The position numbers were made by a program, and so were the translations under genes. A stretch of 64,000 bases of DNA. Source: Chryseobacterium oleae (GTDB lineage Bacteria > Bacteroidota > Bacteroidia > Flavobacteriales > Weeksellaceae). The number at the start of each line of letters is the position of its first letter. Positions within the stretch are counted from its first letter, which is position 1. Below, one piece after another: positions 1-7,973 of this stretch. The stretch lies in NCBI RefSeq assembly GCF_900115055.1, contig NZ_FOVD01000009.1, positions 124,001-188,000 of the forward strand, written 5' to 3'. Below the pieces are notes generated by a model that searched no databases, was not told the DNA's origin, and worked only from the letters and a program-made list of their open reading frames with translations.

Positions 1-1
1 G

Positions 2-2134
2 TTTCTGTTCGGTACGGATGATATGACGATTCAAAGTTTAAGGGAAGGGAATATTCAGGGGCTTGTGAATTCGCAGGGGATATTGGGTTTTGGAAGAATC
101 AGGATGATGCATACCAATACGGTAATCTTTGCTTTTGTATGTAATTCTTTTTTCTGTGCCACCTATTACAGTCTTCCAAGGCTGCTAAAAGCTCCCATGT
201 ACAATGCTACCCTTTCGTGGATTCATTTCTGGTCGTGGCAGATCATGATTGTGGCCAGCTGGATCACGTTTGCTATGGGCTTCAATACTTCAAAAGAATA
301 TGCAGAACATGAATGGCCGCTGGATATCCTGCTCACCTTTTCCTGGATTGTTTTCGGAATCAATATGTTCGGAACGATTGCGAAAAGAAGGGTAAGGCAT
401 TTGTACGTTGCTATTTGGTTTTATATCGCTACATGGATTGGGGTAGCTTTATTGTACATCGTCAATAATCTTGAAGTTCCGCTTGATTTCTGGAAATCTT
501 ATTCCTTATATTCAGGGGTTAAAGATGCTTTGATCCAATGGTGGTATGGGCATAATGCCGTTGCCTTTATCCTGACCACTCCTATTTTGGGAATGATGTA
601 TTATTTCCTTCCGAAAGCGGCAAACAGGCCTGTATTTTCGTATAAGCTGTCTATTATTCACTTCTGGTCACTTATTTTCGTGTATCTCTGGGCGGGACCT
701 CACCATTTGCATTATACCGCTATTCCTGGATGGACACAGGCTTTAGCCACAGGGTTCTCCATTATGCTGATTGCACCGTCGTGGGGAGGAATGCTTAACG
801 GATTGCTTACTTTAAGAGGTGCCTGGGAAAAAGTACGGGATAATCCGGTCCTGAAATTCTTTGTCGTTGCCGTCACCTGTTATGGGATGGCTACTTTCGA
901 AGGGCCACTTTTAGCAACTAAAACGTTAAATAAAATCGGGCATTACACCGACTGGGTCATTGGTCACGTACATTTAGGGGCTCTCGGATGGAATGGCTTT
1001 ATGGCGTTTGGTATCGTGTACTATCTTGTCCCGATCATGTGGAGAACCAATTTATGGTCTGTAAAGCTGGCCAACTGGCATTTCTGGCTGGGAACACTGG
1101 GGGTTCTGTTTTATGTTGTCCCAATGTATATTTCAGGTTTCACCCAGGGATTGATGTGGAAACAGTTTAATCCTGATGGTACTCTGATGTATAAAAACTG
1201 GCTGGATACGGTAACCGCTGTCATCCCTTATTACAAGATGAGGTTCCTTGGAGGGACATTCTATCTTACAGGCGGATTGCTGATGGTTGTTAATATTTTT
1301 AAAACCATAAGACAAGGCTCGTTCCAGAGAGAAGTTGCTGCGGAAGCTCCTGCATTGGCAAGAATACACGGGAGAAAAGCCGGAGAAGGTATTCACTTAT
1401 GGATCGAAAGAAAACCGGTTATCCTTTCAATAGGTGCGTTTTTTACTTTATCGATCGGAGGTGCTGCGGAAATCATTCCTACAATGACCATTAAGAAAAA
1501 TGTTCCTACCATTTCGGCGGTTAAACCGTATTCTCCCTTAGAACTCGAAGGCCGTGATCTGTATATCCGTGAAGGCTGTAATGCCTGTCATTCCCAGATG
1601 ATCAGACCTTTCCGGGACGAAATTGTGAGATTTGAAGGTAAGAACGGACAGTATTCGAAAGCCGGAGAATTTGTCTATGACCATCCTTTTCTTTGGGGCT
1701 CCAAAAGAACAGGACCTGATCTGCACAGAGAAGGAGCCAGAAACCCGGATTCATGGCACCTGAAGCATATGTATAATCCAAGATCAACCTCTCCGGGATC
1801 TATCATGCCACGCTTTCCATGGTTGATTACGAATAAACTGGACCGTTCTCAGATGCTGAGCAAAATGGAACTGATGAAAAAATCATTTGATGTTCCTTAC
1901 AACAAAGCTCAGATTGACTCCGCCAATGCTTGGGCAGATGGTCAGGCATCAGGAATTGTAAAGAGAATCTATGCGGAAGCTACGGATATCAAAGAGCAGA
2001 TAGAAAAAGAAAAAGTAGCAAAAGGAAATCAATTTGTTCCTCTGGAAAAACGTGAAATTGTCGCGATGATTGCTTATCTGCAGAGATTAGGGACTGATAT
2101 TAAGACGACGGATGTGAAGACTGCAGGAAACTAA
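2..2134 (+). CDS. ccoNO: cbb3-type cytochrome c oxidase fused subunits I and II (5' end outside window)
   Basis: High-affinity terminal oxidase of the inner membrane; reduces O2 and pumps protons. The frame is open from base 2, and an in-frame ATG at 23 lies too far into the first domain, so the true start is upstream of the window. The N-terminal two thirds is CcoN: many membrane helices with heme/CuB histidines in MMHTNT, WWYGHN, AGPHHLHY and IGHVHLG. The last third is CcoO: a helix, then one c-type heme site, CNACHSQ, and a distal Met in SIMPRFPW. Fused CcoN-CcoO is usual in Bacteroidota. Oddly, no ccoQ, ccoP or ccoG follows: the next gene is a small peptide 81 bases on. It may be a second cbb3 copy using CcoP made elsewhere. 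Confidence 0.96.
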   Translation, partial: FLFGTDDMTIQSLREGNIQGLVNSQGILGFGRIRMMHTNTVIFAFVCNSFFCATYYSLPRLLKAPMYNATLSWIHFWSWQIMIVASWITFAMGFNTSKEYAEHEWPLDILLTFSWIVFGINMFGTIAKRRVRHLYVAIWFYIATWIGVALLYIVNNLEVPLDFWKSYSLYSGVKDALIQWWYGHNAVAFILTTPILGMMYYFLPKAANRPVFSYKLSIIHFWSLIFVYLWAGPHHLHYTAIPGWTQALATGFSIMLIAPSWGGMLNGLLTLRGAWEKVRDNPVLKFFVVAVTCYGMATFEGPLLATKTLNKIGHYTDWVIGHVHLGALGWNGFMAFGIVYYLVPIMWRTNLWSVKLANWHFWLGTLGVLFYVVPMYISGFTQGLMWKQFNPDGTLMYKNWLDTVTAVIPYYKMRFLGGTFYLTGGLLMVVNIFKTIRQGSFQREVAAEAPALARIHGRKAGEGIHLWIERKPVILSIGAFFTLSIGGAAEIIPTMTIKKNVPTISAVKPYSPLELEGRDLYIREGCNACHSQMIRPFRDEIVRFEGKNGQYSKAGEFVYDHPFLWGSKRTGPDLHREGARNPDSWHLKHMYNPRSTSPGSIMPRFPWLITNKLDRSQMLSKMELMKKSFDVPYNKAQIDSANAWADGQASGIVKRIYAEATDIKEQIEKEKVAKGNQFVPLEKREIVAMIAYLQRLGTDIKTTDVKTAGN

Positions 2135-2215
2135 GAGCAATAGAACACTTTCATAAAAATATACATCATATTTAAATTATTCATACATTAGTGATTAATT
2201 ACAAACTAAAATATT

Positions 2216-2362
2216 ATGAAAAATTTAAAGAAAATCTCAAGAGACAATTTAAAAACAATCAAGGGAGGTCTCTCTTATTGTAATGAACAACGGTATTGCA
2301 ATATAAAATTTTGCTGTGCTGACGGAGTCTGCAGACACATAGATTCCGCTTACTGCCAATAA
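2216..2362 (+). CDS. double-glycine-leader Cys-rich peptide (bacteriocin-like)
   Basis: 48 residues. The N-terminus MKNLKKISRDNLKTIKGG is a typical Bacteroidota double-glycine leader, the kind cut by peptidase-containing ABC transporters. The remaining 30 residues hold six cysteines, including a CC pair, so disulfides or cysteine modification are likely. The leader nearly matches those of the peptides at 13722 and 13907. No transporter, modifying enzyme or immunity gene is adjacent. The reading frame ends just before a strong hairpin terminator at 2415, which supports an independent short transcript. The function of the mature peptide is unknown; similar Chryseobacterium peptides are called bacteriocin-like from the leader alone. 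Confidence 0.85.
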   Translation: MKNLKKISRDNLKTIKGGLSYCNEQRYCNIKFCCADGVCRHIDSAYCQ

Positions 2363-2414
2363 GCAGAAAACAATCTAATGCATGGTTTTAAATCCGATCA
2401 TTATCGTGATATAC

Positions 2415-2444
2415 AAAGCTTCTGAACAATCAGAGGCTTTTTTT
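2415..2444 (+). terminator. Rho-independent terminator after the 2216 peptide gene
   Basis: The arms AAAGCTTCTGA and TCAGAGGCTTT, with one G-T pair and the loop ACAA, are followed by a run of T. The T run touches the -33 element of the next promoter. Confidence 0.85.
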
Positions 2445-2473
2445 GTTGAAAAACCCGTAAAGTCATATATTTG
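2442..2473 (+). promoter_or_regulatory. Bacteroidota-type promoter for the 2491 gene
   Basis: TTTG at 2442-2445 and TATATTTG at 2466-2473, separated by 20 bases, fit the -33/-7 consensus TTTG/TAnnTTTG of Bacteroidota sigma-A. The start codon follows 17 bases after the -7 box. Confidence 0.75.
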
Positions 2474-2490
2474 GCCCTTTAACGAAAACC

Positions 2491-3957
2491 ATGAAAAAAA
2501 TTCTCTTATTTCTAGGATTATCCTGTTTATCTACGTTTTCCGCTCAGGAAAATTTGCTAGACCCGAACTACGGGCAAAACACCGGCACTTCTATTTTTGC
2601 ATTTTACACCAATGGACAGGCCAGCGGTGGTCTTCAAATCCATGACACGACTCAACTCCCGGACGGAAAGATTCTCGCAGTGGGAGTTAGCTTTTATGCA
2701 CGTTTTACGGCAAATGGACTTTTAGATCCCACTTTCAATAATGGACTGGGGTACAAACTGATCTCTCCTTCCCATAACTATAATATGATAGAACCTGCCG
2801 GAGACGGTAATTATATTATTCTGGATGCCAGTACAGGCGGACAGATCTTAAAGATAGATGAAAACGGAAATTCTGTAAACGGCTTTACCACTTATAACGC
2901 ATCCGGGGACTACGTAGATATGCATATTGATCCTAATGGGAAAATTTATGTTATAAGGAGGGTCAGTAATAATCATTTCTTAGTTCGACTGCTTCCCAAT
3001 GGTCTTGTGGATACCACGTTTGCGAATAACGGTGAGATCGCTTTAGGTTCAACTTACCAGTACAGACAAGTTAAAGTAAACGCCAACAACGAAATCTTTA
3101 TCGGAGGAAAATACCAGATCGCACAAAACAACCGTTATATGCTGGTTTCAAAATTTGATGCCGCCGGAAATCTGGATACCGCCTTTGGAACAAACGGGCA
3201 TTTCACACGCCCTGCAGGAGAGTATGTCGGTGATTATACCCGCCTCGAGCTTCTGGAAGACGGAAAAATACAGGGCTTCACTTCAGGAAGTTTCTGCTTT
3301 GGAAATAACTGCTTTGGGCTGATCGCCTACCGTCTTCTTCCCAACGGGACTTTAGATCCTTCCTATAAAAACGGAGGGGCATTTGTATTGCCGATACAGT
3401 CAAATTCTGATCCTGTAGAAGTAAGACGCATGCCGGATAACTCGTTTATGATCGGAGGAACCGGTAATCACACCATGTATGCCCTAAGGATGAAGGCTAA
3501 TGGAGAACTGGACACATCTTTCGGGGTGGACGGTAAGATCATTACCCCTATTATTGGCACGGGGAGCTCTTATGTCATTAACAAGGGTTTTGAATTATAT
3601 GGAAATTCTATTGTACTGGTCGGCATCTATTCTATTTGGTACGGAGCCCAAACGAAATATGTGGGGACTGCACGGAAATATTTCTTCTCTTCAAACAATT
3701 TGGCAACCACAGATCCGGAAAAAAGCAGCAACAAGGTGAAAATTTATCCCAACCCAGTCGGAAACAATCTGCAATTCACATCCAATGATCCTGTCAACGG
3801 ATTTGAAATCTATGATATGAACGGGAAAAGAATCATGTATTCTGCCACTCCTTTAAAAAATAATTTCATCAATGTGAATGCCCTGACTTCCGGAAATTAT
3901 ATTCTTAAGCTGGAAACTTCGAAAGAGATAATTACGGCTAAATTTATTAAGGAATAA
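2491..3957 (+). CDS. T9SS-secreted protein with delta-60-type repeats
   Basis: 488 residues, predicted to be exported and then carried across the outer membrane by the type IX secretion system. A signal peptide (MKKILLFLGLSCLSTFSAQ) is followed by repeats of the delta-60 type: recurring DGKILAVG-like and NGLLDPTFNNGLG-like units, roughly residues 25-400, that probably form a beta-propeller-like fold. A type A sorting domain begins near residue 416 with KIYPNPVGNN and ends in the usual basic, short tail. The ATG at 2491 is placed by the signal peptide and by the promoter at 2442-2473. Substrate or ligand is unknown; such proteins are often surface-bound or released. Confidence 0.9.
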   Translation: MKKILLFLGLSCLSTFSAQENLLDPNYGQNTGTSIFAFYTNGQASGGLQIHDTTQLPDGKILAVGVSFYARFTANGLLDPTFNNGLGYKLISPSHNYNMIEPAGDGNYIILDASTGGQILKIDENGNSVNGFTTYNASGDYVDMHIDPNGKIYVIRRVSNNHFLVRLLPNGLVDTTFANNGEIALGSTYQYRQVKVNANNEIFIGGKYQIAQNNRYMLVSKFDAAGNLDTAFGTNGHFTRPAGEYVGDYTRLELLEDGKIQGFTSGSFCFGNNCFGLIAYRLLPNGTLDPSYKNGGAFVLPIQSNSDPVEVRRMPDNSFMIGGTGNHTMYALRMKANGELDTSFGVDGKIITPIIGTGSSYVINKGFELYGNSIVLVGIYSIWYGAQTKYVGTARKYFFSSNNLATTDPEKSSNKVKIYPNPVGNNLQFTSNDPVNGFEIYDMNGKRIMYSATPLKNNFINVNALTSGNYILKLETSKEIITAKFIKE

Positions 3958-3983
3958 GGCATCATTTCAGGTACAAGACTTTA

Positions 3984-4039
3984 TGATTGACAGATGTGAA
4001 TGGTGAATTTTGAGACAGATATGAGATTTTAGAGTATAA
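3984..4039. repeat. period-7 degenerate array (weak)
   Basis: This spacer can be cut into consecutive heptamers such as CAGATGT, GAATGGT, GAGACAG and ATATGAG, with G, A and T recurring in register. It lies 3' of the T9SS gene ending at 3957. It is weaker than the arrays in the nuo operon. Confidence 0.45.
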
Positions 4040-4119
4040 CATTAACATTTATTATATCATTCACGGTATTGAGAAATAACAATTTTATGTAACTTTACCA
4101 TCACTAAATTTTTAAACAC

Positions 4120-4314
4120 ATGAAAAACAAAACATTAAAATTAGCTCTGGCTTCTTTACTATTAATGAGCGCAGTTTCTTTTGCGAAAGAAATCAATCAA
4201 AACAAAAACAACACCACTACCCATAATGATGGACCAAAAGGAAAAGGACCAATTGGTACCACTACTCCACCGGACGACACCATCGATCCTACAAAACCAG
4301 ACAGACCGAGATAG
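4120..4314 (+). CDS. small secreted Pro/Thr/Asp-rich protein
   Basis: 64 residues. Residues 1-22 form a signal peptide ending VSFA-KE. The rest is a low-complexity hydrophilic tail rich in Asn, Thr, Gly and Pro, ending PTKPDRPR. No domain is recognised. It is probably periplasmic or surface-exposed and unstructured. A possible promoter, TAACTTTA at 4090, lies upstream with a TTG 18 bases before it, and a clear terminator lies downstream at 4379. It appears to be a single-gene unit. Similar tiny Pro-rich exported proteins occur in Chryseobacterium without known function. Confidence 0.75.
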   Translation: MKNKTLKLALASLLLMSAVSFAKEINQNKNNTTTHNDGPKGKGPIGTTTPPDDTIDPTKPDRPR

Positions 4315-4378
4315 TATACAACACATACGATCTTTCCTAGCAGCCCGGCATTTGCCCGAAGCTATGTAGATATAAATC

Positions 4379-4407
4379 AATCCAGGAATCAGTTCCTGGA
4401 TTTTTTT
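4379..4407 (+). terminator. Rho-independent terminator after the 4120 gene
   Basis: The perfect arms ATCCAGGAA and TTCCTGGAT with a four-base loop are followed by seven T. It sits between two convergent genes. Confidence 0.9.
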
Positions 4408-4427
4408 GTTTTCAGAAAGATGCAGAC

Positions 4428-5015
4428 TTATTCATTGGGATCAAAGTCTTCCGCCCACTCTACAATATCTGTATTATGAGTAGAAAAAATAATGACAGCA
4501 CTATCCCCTGCTTTATACTCTTTTTGAGATAAATCTGCAGAATATTTTTCACCATCCAGATAGAAATCGAAAAACGCATAGGGAGATCCCTTTCCTTTGT
4601 ACTCTACAGCTTTTATTTTCACTTTCTGAGTCACCCCGTAATTCATCAGTTGGTATTTTTCGTGATTATTGGCGGAAATGGCTAATCCAAAAACGGTGGC
4701 TCCACAAAAAATAAAAAATAGGGAGAGATAACAGATATTTACCATTCGAACTTTCTTCGGACCTATGGCGTTTTTTAGAATCTGATATTTATGCTTGTCT
4801 GAAAGGGTTGAAAAACTAATATCCGCTTGGGTCGGAATCATCATTTTGGTCAGAGCAATACTTAAAAAAAGCGAGCCAATAGGAATGAGAAAAAAGGCTA
4901 CTAGTCCTAAAAATCTTGCCCCGCTACCCGTCCACCAAACATTAAACCCGATAAATGCTCCTAGTAAAATAGTGAAGAGGCTGAGGAAGATATTTTTTAT
5001 GTTTTCTTTTGACAT
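4428..5015 (-). CDS. DUF3592-like membrane protein
   Basis: 195 residues. Hydrophobic segments lie near residues 8-28, 33-55 and 95-115. They are followed by a C-terminal soluble domain of about 65 residues with the pattern VKIKAVEYKGKGSPYAFFDFYLDGEKY and a later SAVIIFSTHNTDIVEW. This resembles the DUF3592 pattern of a membrane anchor plus a small beta-rich domain. The function is unknown. The ATG at 5015 starts right before the first membrane segment. The gene stands alone between convergent and divergent neighbours. Confidence 0.7.
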   Translation of the reverse strand: MSKENIKNIFLSLFTILLGAFIGFNVWWTGSGARFLGLVAFFLIPIGSLFLSIALTKMMIPTQADISFSTLSDKHKYQILKNAIGPKKVRMVNICYLSLFFIFCGATVFGLAISANNHEKYQLMNYGVTQKVKIKAVEYKGKGSPYAFFDFYLDGEKYSADLSQKEYKAGDSAVIIFSTHNTDIVEWAEDFDPNE

Positions 5016-5157
5016 AGCTTATATTGAGCGGGCAAAGATAAAATAGTTGAGTGGATAATATCTCTAGTAGGTAAGGGAAAACAAAGGTTTTATAATAAAA
5101 AATGTAATCTGTATCCATATCTGATGTATCACCCCATGAAAACATTTTCACAAGTGG

Positions 5158-5165
5158 TATCTTTG
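5158..5165 (+). promoter_or_regulatory. -7 box upstream of the 5180 gene
   Basis: TATCTTTG matches TAnnTTTG exactly. It ends 14 bases before the ATG, implying a very short leader. No clear -33 TTTG is seen. Confidence 0.55.
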
Positions 5166-5179
5166 GAAAAAATTATTGC

Positions 5180-5578
5180 ATGAAAAATTTTCTTATTTTC
5201 TTAATTCTTTTATTCGCTCAGAAAGTATTCGCACAATCTGAATGGATGTCAATAACCACATCAGTTTCAGGAAGAGAATATCAAATTAGAAATCTCGAAA
5301 AAAAAGATAATCAATTCTATGATGTATGGGTAAAGAAGATTGATCCACCCATTAAAATCAAAGGAAAAAATGGAAAATACACTTACAAAAGTAAATACTC
5401 TATAAACAATTGGATTGTTTCGTGTGACACCAAGGAATATCAGAACATAACATTTGTAGAATATAATAGTAATGGCAAAATTTTATCTGAAGGCGGTTCT
5501 ACTGAGGATACATATAAATTTATACCCGATTCAGTAGCTTATGGGGTTTACGAATATATTTGCTCTGAAAACAATTAA
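5180..5578 (+). CDS. secreted surface-adhesin E-like protein
   Basis: 132 residues. The signal peptide ends near FAQS. The mature part fits the Adhesin_E pattern: a start EWMSITTSVSGREYQI, a central DVWVKKIDPP, a Cys in WIVSCDTKEYQ, and a C-terminal FIPDSVAYGVYEYIC. The two Cys residues probably form a disulfide, as proposed for that family. Many members are of unknown function in Gram-negative bacteria; the founding protein binds host proteins. There is a single -7 box upstream and no operon partner. Confidence 0.65.
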   Translation: MKNFLIFLILLFAQKVFAQSEWMSITTSVSGREYQIRNLEKKDNQFYDVWVKKIDPPIKIKGKNGKYTYKSKYSINNWIVSCDTKEYQNITFVEYNSNGKILSEGGSTEDTYKFIPDSVAYGVYEYICSENN

Positions 5579-5654
5579 CTACTCTATACTTAAAATAGCA
5601 ATAGTGGTTCTTTGATTCCAGTTAGCAACAAAACATTTTTTCAATATTGCTAAA

Positions 5655-5697
5655 TAAAAAAACCGTAAAACTTTATTAAATAAAGAATTACGGTTTT
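5655..5697 (-). terminator. terminator of the tRNA transcript
   Basis: The arms AAACCGTAA and TTACGGTTT enclose an AT-rich loop. Read on the minus strand, the stem is followed by seven T, just past the tRNA 3' end at 5704. It can also fold on the plus strand. Confidence 0.8.
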
Positions 5698-5703
5698 ACA
5701 TTG

Positions 5704-5777
5704 TGGTCCCACCTGGGCTCGAACCAGGGACCACCTGATTATGAGTCAGGTGCTCTAACCAACTGAGCTATAGGACC
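5704..5777 (-). tRNA. tRNA with CAU anticodon (Met, or Ile2 after lysidine modification)
   Basis: 74 bases. The 7-bp acceptor GGTCCTA/TGGGACC has one G-T pair. The D arm is AGCTCAGTTGG. The anticodon stem CCTGA/TCAGG holds the loop CTCATAA, and the T arm contains GGTTCGAGCC. The discriminator base is A and CCA is not encoded. It lacks initiator features. A CAU anticodon can mean elongator Met or Ile2 modified by TilS, and I cannot separate these by eye. Confidence 0.95.
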
Positions 5778-5804
5778 TCAAAACTTGGTTAAATTTTGTG
5801 ATTG

Positions 5805-5833
5805 CAAAAATAGCAAAATTTCTTTCACTACAA
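5805..5833 (-). promoter_or_regulatory. promoter of the tRNA gene
   Basis: Minus-strand TATTTTTG (plus-strand 5805-5812) is preceded by TTG (5831-5833) after 18 bases. The -7 box lies 27 bases before the tRNA 5' end. Confidence 0.6.
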
Positions 5834-5839
5834 AACTTT

Positions 5840-6238
5840 TTATTGCTTTTCTTGACAAAGTTCTACCAGCACTCCATTGGTGGATTTTGGGTGCAGGAAG
5901 ACAACTAATTTGTTATCAGCACCTTCTTTCGGTTCTTCGGAGATAAACTGAAATCCTTCTTTTTTTAATCTTTCAACCTCTTCCAGGATATTTTCTACAC
6001 CAAAGGCCAGATGATGGATGCCCTCGCCCTTTTTATCGATAAATTTGGAGATCGGACTTTCATGATTACTGGCTTCCAGCAGCTCAATTTTGCTTTCTCC
6101 CGTTCCGTAAAAAGAAGTAACCACTCCTTCTCTTTCCACACTTTCTTTTTTGTAGGATTCTTTTCCTAATAATTTGGCGAAAAGCTCATCAGAGACTCCT
6201 AAAGATTTTACCGCAATACCGATATGTTCTAGCTTCAT
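5840..6238 (-). CDS. mce: methylmalonyl-CoA epimerase
   Basis: 132 residues, one VOC (glyoxalase-fold) unit, the usual length. It interconverts (R)- and (S)-methylmalonyl-CoA in propionate metabolism, in the cytoplasm. It starts MKLEHIGIAVKSL with the first metal-binding His, has GEGIHHLAFGV with the second, and ends VLVELCQEK with the metal-binding Glu. The TYxxTGESKIELLE-type strand is present as GTGESKIELLEA. Its promoter (6291-6298) lies back-to-back with that of rbfA. The mutase genes are not in the window. Confidence 0.93.
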   Translation of the reverse strand: MKLEHIGIAVKSLGVSDELFAKLLGKESYKKESVEREGVVTSFYGTGESKIELLEASNHESPISKFIDKKGEGIHHLAFGVENILEEVERLKKEGFQFISEEPKEGADNKLVVFLHPKSTNGVLVELCQEKQ

Positions 6239-6290
6239 AAAATACTAATAAATATAATTAAATCGTAAATTTGATACCGGAGCTGAATTT

Positions 6291-6298
6291 CAAAGGTA
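6291..6298 (-). promoter_or_regulatory. -7 box for mce
   Basis: Minus strand TACCTTTG, a TAnnTTTG match, about 53 bases before the mce start. It faces away from the rbfA box at 6318. Confidence 0.5.
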
Positions 6299-6317
6299 TC
6301 AATTCAAACAAAAGTAC

Positions 6318-6325
6318 TAAATTTG
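6318..6325 (+). promoter_or_regulatory. -7 box for rbfA
   Basis: TAAATTTG ends 8 bases before the rbfA ATG. If it is used, the transcript is nearly leaderless. A second TAAATTTG at 6266-6273 is an alternative with a longer leader. Confidence 0.5.
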
Positions 6326-6333
6326 CATAACTT

Positions 6334-6693
6334 ATGGAAAGTAACAGACAAAGAAAAGTAGCACAGATTATCCAGGAAGACTTCGCAGAGCTTTTCCGCA
6401 AACAGGCTTCAGAAAGCAAGCAAAGTATATTGGTATCCGTTTCAGACGTAAAAGTATCGGCAGATCTGGGTATTGCTAAAATTTATTTAAGCATTTTCCC
6501 GCAGGAATTCCGTTCCGCGGTGATGAAGGAAATTGAGGAAAACAAAGCTCAATACAGAAATTTTATCGGCCAGAAAATGGCAAAACAGGTACGTATCATT
6601 CCACAACTTAATTTTTATTTAGATACGGCTCTTGATGACGTTGAAAAATTGGAAAGAGAGTTAAGAGGCGAAGGCGACAACCCTGTTTTATAA
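6334..6693 (+). CDS. rbfA: ribosome-binding factor A
   Basis: 119 residues, a single KH-like domain of the usual RbfA length. It binds the 30S subunit and assists 16S rRNA 5' end maturation. It starts MESNRQRKVAQIIQEDFAEL, has VSVSDVKVSADLGIAKIYLS in the first half, and ends with RIIPQLNFYLDTALDDVEKLE, the most conserved part of the family. The permease gene at 6698 follows after four bases and is probably co-transcribed. Confidence 0.95.
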   Translation: MESNRQRKVAQIIQEDFAELFRKQASESKQSILVSVSDVKVSADLGIAKIYLSIFPQEFRSAVMKEIEENKAQYRNFIGQKMAKQVRIIPQLNFYLDTALDDVEKLERELRGEGDNPVL

Positions 6694-6697
6694 GATC

Positions 6698-7903
6698 TTG
6701 AAGAATATTGCATTTTACATAGCATCCAGATACCTTTTGGCAAAAAAAGGCAGTACCGCCGTGACGTTCATTACGTGGCTTTCGGTAGGTGCCATGACGG
6801 TTGCTGTGACTGCAATGTTCGTGATCATTTCAGTATTCTCAGGACTTGAAACCCTGAACAAAGACCTGATCTCCAATCTCCACGCAGACCTTACCCTGAA
6901 AAGTGCTTCAGGCAAAACGGTGAAAGATCTGGATAAGGTCACTTCTGTTTTAAACAACAACAAAGCCATCAGCAGTTTTTCCCGTGTCATTGAGGAAAAA
7001 GTTTATGTCAATTATAAAGGTAAAGGGGATATCGCTTATTTAAGAGGAGTAGATTCCGCTTATACAAGGGTCAACCCTATCGATAAAGATGTATTCTACG
7101 GAACGTATCCAAGTTTCAAATACTCTAATGAAGTATTGATGGAAACCAATCTGCACAACAGATTATCCATTCCCATTGATTCCACCAGCAATTATGCCAC
7201 GATATTCATGCCTAAGCCTGGAACCGGTATCATTAATAAAGAAGAGGACATCTATAATAAGAGAGATTTTCTTGTTACGGGCGTTTTTCCGGGGAAAGAT
7301 CAGCTGGACAGTTATATCATTGCCCCTATTGAACTGACTGAGGAACTGCTTAGCTTACCAAAGAAATCAGCATACCAGATCGTTATTAAATTAAAGAATC
7401 CGGAAAATGCCGATGCAGTAAAGCAAAGTCTTCTTAATTCACTGGGTAAAAACATAGAGATAAAAACCAAGGAAGAAGAAAACGCGGCTTTCTGGAAGAT
7501 GATCAATACAGAAAAAATGTTCATCTATCTGATTTTTGCGCTGGTGATCTTCATTACAACCTTTAATCTGGCCGGAGCCATTATTATTCTCCAGCTTGAC
7601 AAAAAAGAACAGTCAAGATCTCTTATTTCATTAGGTTTCCCGATAAGCCATTTAAGAATGACCTATTTCTATACCGGACTTCTCATTGTGATCTCAGGTG
7701 TGATTTCAGGATTAATCATGGGAACTCTACTTTGCTATTTCCAGCTTTATACGGAATTCTTCAGAGCTAATGAATTACTTCCTTTCCCTGTAAAAATTGT
7801 TGGGAAAAATTATCTTATCGTAGCCCTCACGGCTTCTCTTTTCGGAATCATTATTTCATGGTTCTTTTCTAAAATCAGCAAAGACTATATTACTAAAAGT
7901 TAA
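6698..7903 (+). CDS. ABC transporter permease, LolC/LolE-like (FtsX family)
   Basis: 401 residues of the inner membrane. The N-terminal SRYLLAKKGSTAVTFITWLSVGAMTVAV is the LolC/E signature region with the first helix (about residues 22-46). A large periplasmic MacB-like domain follows (about 50-265), then three helices near 272-296, 320-345 and 370-390. In proteobacteria LolCDE extracts lipoproteins for transport to the outer membrane; the Bacteroidota counterparts are assumed to do the same. The start is TTG at 6698, four bases after the rbfA stop; no ATG gives the conserved N-terminus. The ATPase partner is not adjacent. Confidence 0.88.
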   Translation: MKNIAFYIASRYLLAKKGSTAVTFITWLSVGAMTVAVTAMFVIISVFSGLETLNKDLISNLHADLTLKSASGKTVKDLDKVTSVLNNNKAISSFSRVIEEKVYVNYKGKGDIAYLRGVDSAYTRVNPIDKDVFYGTYPSFKYSNEVLMETNLHNRLSIPIDSTSNYATIFMPKPGTGIINKEEDIYNKRDFLVTGVFPGKDQLDSYIIAPIELTEELLSLPKKSAYQIVIKLKNPENADAVKQSLLNSLGKNIEIKTKEEENAAFWKMINTEKMFIYLIFALVIFITTFNLAGAIIILQLDKKEQSRSLISLGFPISHLRMTYFYTGLLIVISGVISGLIMGTLLCYFQLYTEFFRANELLPFPVKIVGKNYLIVALTASLFGIIISWFFSKISKDYITKS

Positions 7904-7973
7904 TACAGTAGATTTGAAATAAAATATACTTCATTTTCAATTTTTTGTACCTTTACGGCCCAATTTTTTTTAA

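Noticed and set aside
23..2134. ATG at 23 as the ccoNO start
   Set aside because: The frame is open from base 2, and the protein at this ATG already lacks the first membrane helix of CcoN.
2382..2645. 87-residue frame overlapping the start of the T9SS gene
   Set aside because: It crosses a terminator and a promoter and has no signal or family pattern. It is a shadow of the 2491 gene.
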